Positions 8,371 to 11,763 of a DNA stretch of 11,763 nt are shown piece by piece. The translations under genes and the position numbers were made by a program. A model generated the notes under the pieces. It saw only the letters and a program-made list of their open reading frames with translations, did no database searches and had not been told where the DNA came from. Origin of the DNA: JAGMCJ01 sp046761005 (GTDB lineage: Archaea; Thermoplasmatota; Thermoplasmata; RBG-16-68-12; JAGMCJ01); assembly GCA_046761005.1 (NCBI GenBank), contig JBHIFI010000054.1:1-11763 (forward strand). The letters run 5' to 3'. Position 1 is the first letter of the stretch. The number at the start of each line of letters is the position of its first letter.

Positions 8371-9047
8371 TTGAGGAAATAATCGTAGCCGTTGCCATTG
8401 GCGGGTCTCTGGGAAATTCCTGGATCTGCGCTCTTCTCTCTCTCGGTTGTACCATTGAGGGCAAGAAAAGCGGTGTCAGTTTCGTTGCAGGGAGGTATCT
8501 TGGCTTAGTCCTTCTGGGATCTGCCATAATCGGACTTGGTCTGATGAGTGGTCTTAAGCCGACCTATTTTCTGGTTATTTTCGGAGTTCTCAGCGTTGCC
8601 ATGGGTGTTTTTGTTCTGCAGAAGACCTTGAGAAGTTCTAGTAAAGATGAAGTACATTCAAACTTCCCGTTCTTGCGAAGGCCCAGGCATAGAATGAGAC
8701 ATGAAAGAAAAGTCATGGGAAATGGGGGAAGTCCTTGCAAGGAATTTGAGTCTAGGCCAAAACTGGGATACGTTTTTCTTCTCGGGGTTTCCAGAGGCGC
8801 TACCCCCTGTCTCAAGGTCATGGTTCTGGTTCCCCTCCTCATTTCTGTTGACTTTGGTCTGGCGATACTTATGATTCTTGCGTATGCAACGGCTTCAACG
8901 ATATATCCGATTATTGGATTCCTTTCTGGCAATCTCTTGAGGCAGTGGAGAAAATATGCTTTTCACATTAGGGTAGGCGCAGCTCTGTTAATAATGATCC
9001 TGGGGATGTATTTCATCGTAAACGCATTGGGGGGTTCCGGTCACTGA
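8367..9047 (+). CDS. CcdA/DsbD/SafE-like six-helix membrane protein, putative thiol-electron carrier
   Basis: This 226-residue integral membrane protein has six predicted helices in a 3+3 repeat: about 5-28, 37-59, 66-85, then 133-159, 162-186 and 198-220. CcdA and the DsbD core pass electrons across the membrane through one cysteine in helix 1 and one in helix 4. Here Cys21 and Cys28 lie in helix 1 and Cys148 lies in helix 4 in the family-like context SRGATPC. The spacing of 120-127 residues is close to that of the Cys163/Cys285 pair of DsbD. The central loop (about 90-132) is strongly basic with His97, His108, His112 and Cys124, and should be cytoplasmic. A SafE/UreH-type transporter of the same superfamily is the main alternative. 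It lies between the surface propellers and the polyferredoxin, so it may exchange reducing equivalents between the two sides of the membrane; that role is inference. Confidence 0.68.
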   Translation: MIEEIIVAVAIGGSLGNSWICALLSLGCTIEGKKSGVSFVAGRYLGLVLLGSAIIGLGLMSGLKPTYFLVIFGVLSVAMGVFVLQKTLRSSSKDEVHSNFPFLRRPRHRMRHERKVMGNGGSPCKEFESRPKLGYVFLLGVSRGATPCLKVMVLVPLLISVDFGLAILMILAYATASTIYPIIGFLSGNLLRQWRKYAFHIRVGAALLIMILGMYFIVNALGGSGH

Positions 9048-9063
9048 TGAAGTTGCTCAAGAT

Positions 9064-9068
9064 GAGGT
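9064..9068 (+). promoter_or_regulatory. Ribosome binding site deciding the TTG start of the polyferredoxin gene
   Basis: GAGGT sits seven bases before TTG 9076. The nearby ATG 9048 stops after seven codons, so it cannot start this gene. The TTG start retains the basic N-terminus (RREQR) ahead of the first membrane helix. Confidence 0.6.
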
Positions 9069-9075
9069 AGAAACG

Positions 9076-10011
9076 TTGAGAAGAGAACAGAGGATTTGGA
9101 CGAAAAGACTGGTCTTTCAGATAGCAAGCCTTATTCTGGTCAACAGCATGATATTTGGCGTAATCTCATTCGGGGAATCGCCCCTGGTGAGAGATGTCTA
9201 TCTGCCGAATGCCACAACCAAGTTCTTTGCCAACGCACCGACCTACTCTATCGTTTACAAAGTTCAGGACACTTTGGCAGCAGAATTCAAGACTTTCTAT
9301 TCCGATCTGGTTCTTCCTTTCTTCGTATTCGTTATCTTCGTTCTCATGCTCGGGAGAGTCTGGTGTGCGTGGCTCTGTCCTTTGGGTTTGCCTCAAGATC
9401 TGCTTTCTCTTCTGCGCAGGAAGGTCGGCATTTCCTACTACAGATTACCACGTTCCGCCGGACAGGCCCTTCATGCCCTCAAATATCTAGCCCTTTTCCT
9501 GATAATCTTCTATACTCTCAGCTTGGGCATTCCAGGATTAGGCCTGTACGAGTTTAGAACCTCTCTTGCTATCCCGTACGAACAGCTAGATCCCAACAGG
9601 GCTCTCTACGTTTACCCGCAAATCGCACTTGGTTTGCTCCCGCCAAACACTGTGGTGCCCTGGCTCTCGATTCTCACGACCATTTTCTTCCTGACTATGT
9701 CCTTCAAGATTAGAAGGTTTTGGTGCCACATTTGCCCCGCTGGAGCTATGCAGGGACTGTTTCACAGGCGGGCCCTATTCCGGCTCAATAAGGATAACTC
9801 GAAATGCACGAGTTGCGGGGTTTGCGCGAGGGTCTGCCCAATGGGAATTCAAGAAGTCTACAAGGAAAAGGTGAAGGAGTTGGTGACTCAGCGCAATTGC
9901 ACGCATTGCTATAAGTGCGTGGAATGCTGTCCAGAGGACGATTGCCTGTCCGCCACTTTCCTGGACAGGAAGATTCTGAGTTCCAAGTCCATGGTACACT
10001 TCGAAATTTAG
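9076..10011 (+). CDS. NapH/CcoG-like membrane-bound 4Fe-4S polyferredoxin
   Basis: This 311-residue electron-transfer protein belongs to the NapH/NosR-C/CcoG-type family, which moves electrons between a membrane carrier and soluble or exported redox enzymes. About four membrane helices are visible (near 15-33, 78-95, 132-152 and 192-211). The family's conserved Cys-Pro motifs follow helices at Cys97-X3-Cys101-Pro (WCAWLCPLG) and Cys217-X2-Cys220-Pro (FWCHICPAG); the second is one residue shorter than the usual CX3CP. The C-terminal part holds two classic 4Fe-4S motifs: Cys244, 247, 250, 254 and Cys275, 278, 281, 285. These should face the cytoplasm. The stop overlaps the ribosome site of the following reductase gene, so it is a natural candidate donor of low-potential electrons to that enzyme or its activator. 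Direct pairing is inferred from gene order. Confidence 0.85.
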   Translation: MRREQRIWTKRLVFQIASLILVNSMIFGVISFGESPLVRDVYLPNATTKFFANAPTYSIVYKVQDTLAAEFKTFYSDLVLPFFVFVIFVLMLGRVWCAWLCPLGLPQDLLSLLRRKVGISYYRLPRSAGQALHALKYLALFLIIFYTLSLGIPGLGLYEFRTSLAIPYEQLDPNRALYVYPQIALGLLPPNTVVPWLSILTTIFFLTMSFKIRRFWCHICPAGAMQGLFHRRALFRLNKDNSKCTSCGVCARVCPMGIQEVYKEKVKELVTQRNCTHCYKCVECCPEDDCLSATFLDRKILSSKSMVHFEI

Positions 10012-10016
10012 GAGAG
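10011..10016 (+). promoter_or_regulatory. Ribosome binding site deciding the GTG start of the double-cubane reductase
   Basis: GGAGAG begins on the last base of the polyferredoxin stop and lies six bases before GTG 10023. It favours this start over the in-frame ATG 9915, which would lie about 97 bases inside the upstream gene and has no comparable site. Confidence 0.6.
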
Positions 10017-10022
10017 ATTCTT

Positions 10023-11399
10023 GTGAGATTGTTTAGAAAACGCAGCAAGGGTTCAAACGCCGAGAATTCAAGCAAATCCACTTCCACGTCGGCTGAAAGG
10101 GAAAGAATAGAAATCCTTGTTGCCGGTCGTGGAAACGAGATCATCGAAAAGACAAGGGAGAAGATCTCGGCTGAACTGGAGAAGTTTGTTTCTTTGGAAA
10201 ACAGAGCAAAGGCCATGAGCTATTTCGATGAGATGGCAAGAATCGATAATGGGCGGGCGGCGGAGATTCAGGAATTCAAGGAAGAAGGAGGCAAGGTCGT
10301 GGGAACCTTCTGCCATTTTGTCCCGCTAGAAATCATCGATGCCTCCGGCTGTCTCCCGCTCCGCCTAGGATGTGGACACCACGCTACTGTGGGATTGGGC
10401 GAGAGTTTCCTTGGGGACCCGAACCTCTGTCCACTCGCCAAGTCGATAGCGGGATGCGCTGTGATTGACGATTTTCCGCTCGTCTCACATTGCGATCATA
10501 TCATAGCTCCCTCGCCCTGCGATGCCAAACTCAAACTCGGCGAGGCCCTGAAGGGTCTCTGTCCCCTCCTTACCATGAACATCCCCAGGGTCAAGAGCGG
10601 GGAATCCATTCGAAAGCAGTGGATTGAGGAAATCAAGAACGTGAGGGATGCCCTTGAGAAGTTGACGGGGAGGAAAATAGACAGGAAAAGCCTGAGGCAT
10701 TCAGTCATCAAGTATCAGAGGGCTCACAAAGCATGGAGGAGGCTGTTGAGTCTGAGAAGAAAGGCCAATGTCCTATGGGGAAGAGATTTCCTCCTGGTGG
10801 GATGGCTGAGCTTTATCGATGACATCGAGAGATGGACCCGTGAAGTGGACAAGCTATCAAACGAACTGAAGAACATGACATCACTGGGGAAGAGGGTCTG
10901 CGACGAGACCTCTCCACGGGTCATGCTGGCGGGATCGCCCATCATGTGGCCAAACTGGAAGCTTCCGAACCTCATCGAGGAATCGGGGGCCATCATTGTT
11001 TCAGATGAGTTCTGCTCGGGAACCCGGACGTTTTACGATCCCGTTGTGGTGGATGAGTGGACGGAGAGGGCTATGATAGATGCAATAGCTGAGCGATATC
11101 TTTACCCATGCACCTGTCCTTGTTTCTCTCCGAACCTGGAAAGAGAAGAATATATCCTGAATGAAATCAAGCGGAGTCGGGCAGAGGGTGTCGTTTTCCA
11201 CGTCTTGCAGGGCTGTCACCTCCATACTCTAGATGCTTCGCGACTCTCAAGACCGCTCAAGAACAATGGAATCCCTGTCCTGACTATAAGGAGCGAATAC
11301 CAAGATGGTGACATCGGCCAGATCAAGGTCAGAGTGGAGGCATTCTTGGAAATGATTCAGGCTGGAGAGGAGTCCCTCTTCGAGGAGGTTGGCGCTTGA
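10023..11399 (+). CDS. Double-cubane-cluster-type anaerobic reductase (2-hydroxyacyl-CoA dehydratase D-component superfamily)
   Basis: This 458-residue cytoplasmic protein of the HgdB/BcrC/FldB superfamily most resembles the double-cubane-cluster protein (DCCP) branch. Those enzymes hold an [8Fe-9S] cluster and, driven by an ATP-hydrolysing activator, reduce small molecules. Family segments in order: KVVGTFCHFVPLEII (Cys97), NLCPLAKS (Cys136), HCDHIIAPSPCD (Cys157, Cys166), DEFCSGTR (Cys331), YPCTCPCFSPN (Cys363, 365, 367), LQGCH (Cys398), and a GDIGQIKVRVEAFLEMI-type end. Fourteen cysteines are present, many more than the three per subunit that hold a single 4Fe-4S cluster in classical dehydratases. 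The first 60 or so residues are a basic, Ser-rich extension plus a helix, beyond the usual family start. No partner subunit is seen, so a homodimer is likely. The HgdC-type ATPase activator is not in the window. Substrate is unknown; a CoA-ester dehydratase cannot be excluded. nifB starts two bases after the stop. Confidence 0.82.
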   Translation: MRLFRKRSKGSNAENSSKSTSTSAERERIEILVAGRGNEIIEKTREKISAELEKFVSLENRAKAMSYFDEMARIDNGRAAEIQEFKEEGGKVVGTFCHFVPLEIIDASGCLPLRLGCGHHATVGLGESFLGDPNLCPLAKSIAGCAVIDDFPLVSHCDHIIAPSPCDAKLKLGEALKGLCPLLTMNIPRVKSGESIRKQWIEEIKNVRDALEKLTGRKIDRKSLRHSVIKYQRAHKAWRRLLSLRRKANVLWGRDFLLVGWLSFIDDIERWTREVDKLSNELKNMTSLGKRVCDETSPRVMLAGSPIMWPNWKLPNLIEESGAIIVSDEFCSGTRTFYDPVVVDEWTERAMIDAIAERYLYPCTCPCFSPNLEREEYILNEIKRSRAEGVVFHVLQGCHLHTLDASRLSRPLKNNGIPVLTIRSEYQDGDIGQIKVRVEAFLEMIQAGEESLFEEVGA

Positions 11400-11401
11400 C
11401 A

Positions 11402-11763
11402 ATGGAAGTATTGGAAAACGTGGAGAGTCGACAAGGAGATTGGTTTCATCCATGCTACTACGAGGAGGCTCACAAGAAATATGCCCGCATGCATCTTCCA
11501 GTGGCCCCAAGATGCAACGTACAATGCAAGTTCTGTAACAGGCTGTATGACTGCGTCAATGAAACTAGGCCTGGCGTGACATCGAGAATGCTGAGCCCAG
11601 AAGATGCGGCTATTCTTATTGACAGTGTCACGGAGAAGATTCCATCCCTCGCGGTTGCGGGGATAGCGGGTCCGGGAGACCCCTTGGCAAACGAAGAGAC
11701 ATTCGAGGCTCTGCGACTGGTCAGAGAGCATCACCCAGAACTCGCCCTCTGCTTGGCAACCAA
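11402..11763 (+). CDS. nifB: Nitrogenase cofactor core synthase NifB, radical SAM (5' part, runs off window)
   Basis: The first 120 residues of a NifB protein are visible. NifB uses S-adenosylmethionine radical chemistry to fuse two 4Fe-4S clusters and insert a carbide, giving the [8Fe-9S-C] NifB cofactor. NifB hallmarks: HPCYYEEAHKKYARMH (16-31), the radical SAM Cys38-X3-Cys42-X2-Cys45 cluster motif followed by NRLYDC (46-51), NETRPGVTS (53-61), and GIAGPGDPLAN (87-97), the glycine-rich SAM-contact region. These are specific to NifB rather than to radical SAM enzymes at large. ATG 11402 has GAGGAGGT (11382-11389) upstream at a longish 12-base spacing, within the end of the preceding reductase gene. 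The later NifB cluster-ligand motifs and any NifX-like domain lie beyond the window. No nifH, nifD or nifK is visible, so the recipient of the cofactor is open. Confidence 0.9.
   Translation, partial: MEVLENVESRQGDWFHPCYYEEAHKKYARMHLPVAPRCNVQCKFCNRLYDCVNETRPGVTSRMLSPEDAAILIDSVTEKIPSLAVAGIAGPGDPLANEETFEALRLVREHHPELALCLAT

Noticed and set aside
9915..10022. Extending the double-cubane reductase upstream to ATG 9915.
   Set aside because: This would overlap about 97 bases of the polyferredoxin's 4Fe-4S-encoding region, adds no family-like sequence, and lacks the GGAGAG site that supports GTG 10023.
10023..11399. Ordinary (R)-2-hydroxyacyl-CoA dehydratase for amino acid fermentation.
   Set aside because: No second catalytic subunit, CoA-transferase or acyl-CoA dehydrogenase gene is adjacent, and the cysteine pattern (NLCPLAKS, PCTCPC-SPN, LQGCH) fits the double-cubane branch better. 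Not fully excluded.
11402..11763. Taking nifB as proof that the organism fixes nitrogen.
   Set aside because: No nifH, nifD or nifK is in the window, and nifB alone does not demonstrate diazotrophy. The partner genes downstream cannot be seen.
1..11763. Minus-strand and other-frame open reading frames inside the recognised genes.
   Set aside because: They overlap well-supported + strand genes, show no recognisable domains, and have no consistent ribosome sites; they are shadows of the real coding frames.

Overview
The window reads as archaeal DNA, most likely from an uncultured anaerobic euryarchaeote; a Thermoplasmata-type lineage is my best guess, not a demonstrated placement. The reasons are several surface proteins rich in N-glycosylation sequons (Asn-X-Ser/Thr) and anchored by one C-terminal membrane helix, a BRE/TATA-like promoter candidate instead of -35/-10 boxes, frequent GTG and TTG starts, and oxygen-sensitive Fe-S enzymes. 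All recognised genes lie on the + strand. No tRNA, rRNA, CRISPR array or insertion sequence was seen.

Layout. Positions 1-250 hold no convincing gene, only a short dyad near a Shine-Dalgarno-like AAGGAGG. Positions 251-3916 encode a double-module FtsX/MacB-type ABC permease whose ATPase is not in the window. A 228-base gap (3917-4144) carries a promoter candidate, a palindrome and a possible leader ORF. Seven tightly packed genes follow, which look like one operon: three surface beta-propeller proteins (PQQ-type 4145-5812, WD40 5809-7038, FG-GAP/integrin-alpha type about 7045-8370), a six-helix CcdA/DsbD-like membrane protein (8367-9047), a NapH-like membrane polyferredoxin (9076-10011), a double-cubane-cluster-type reductase of the 2-hydroxyacyl-CoA dehydratase superfamily (10023-11399), and the 5' part of nifB (11402 to the window edge). 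GTGA four-base overlaps occur at three junctions (5809, 7035, 8367).

The most interesting point is the last pair. Double-cubane-cluster proteins carry an [8Fe-9S] cluster resembling nitrogenase clusters and reduce small molecules such as acetylene in an ATP-dependent way. NifB is the radical SAM enzyme that builds the [8Fe-9S-C] core of nitrogenase cofactors. Here the two are only two bases apart, behind a membrane ferredoxin and a thiol-electron-carrier-like protein, with no nitrogenase structural gene in view. This suggests a membrane-linked, low-potential reductase system that may use a NifB product, with the propellers as its surface part. Linking all seven genes into one function is inference from gene order. 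The FG-GAP gene also has a start anomaly: its signal peptide and first propeller blade lie upstream of any standard in-frame start codon.
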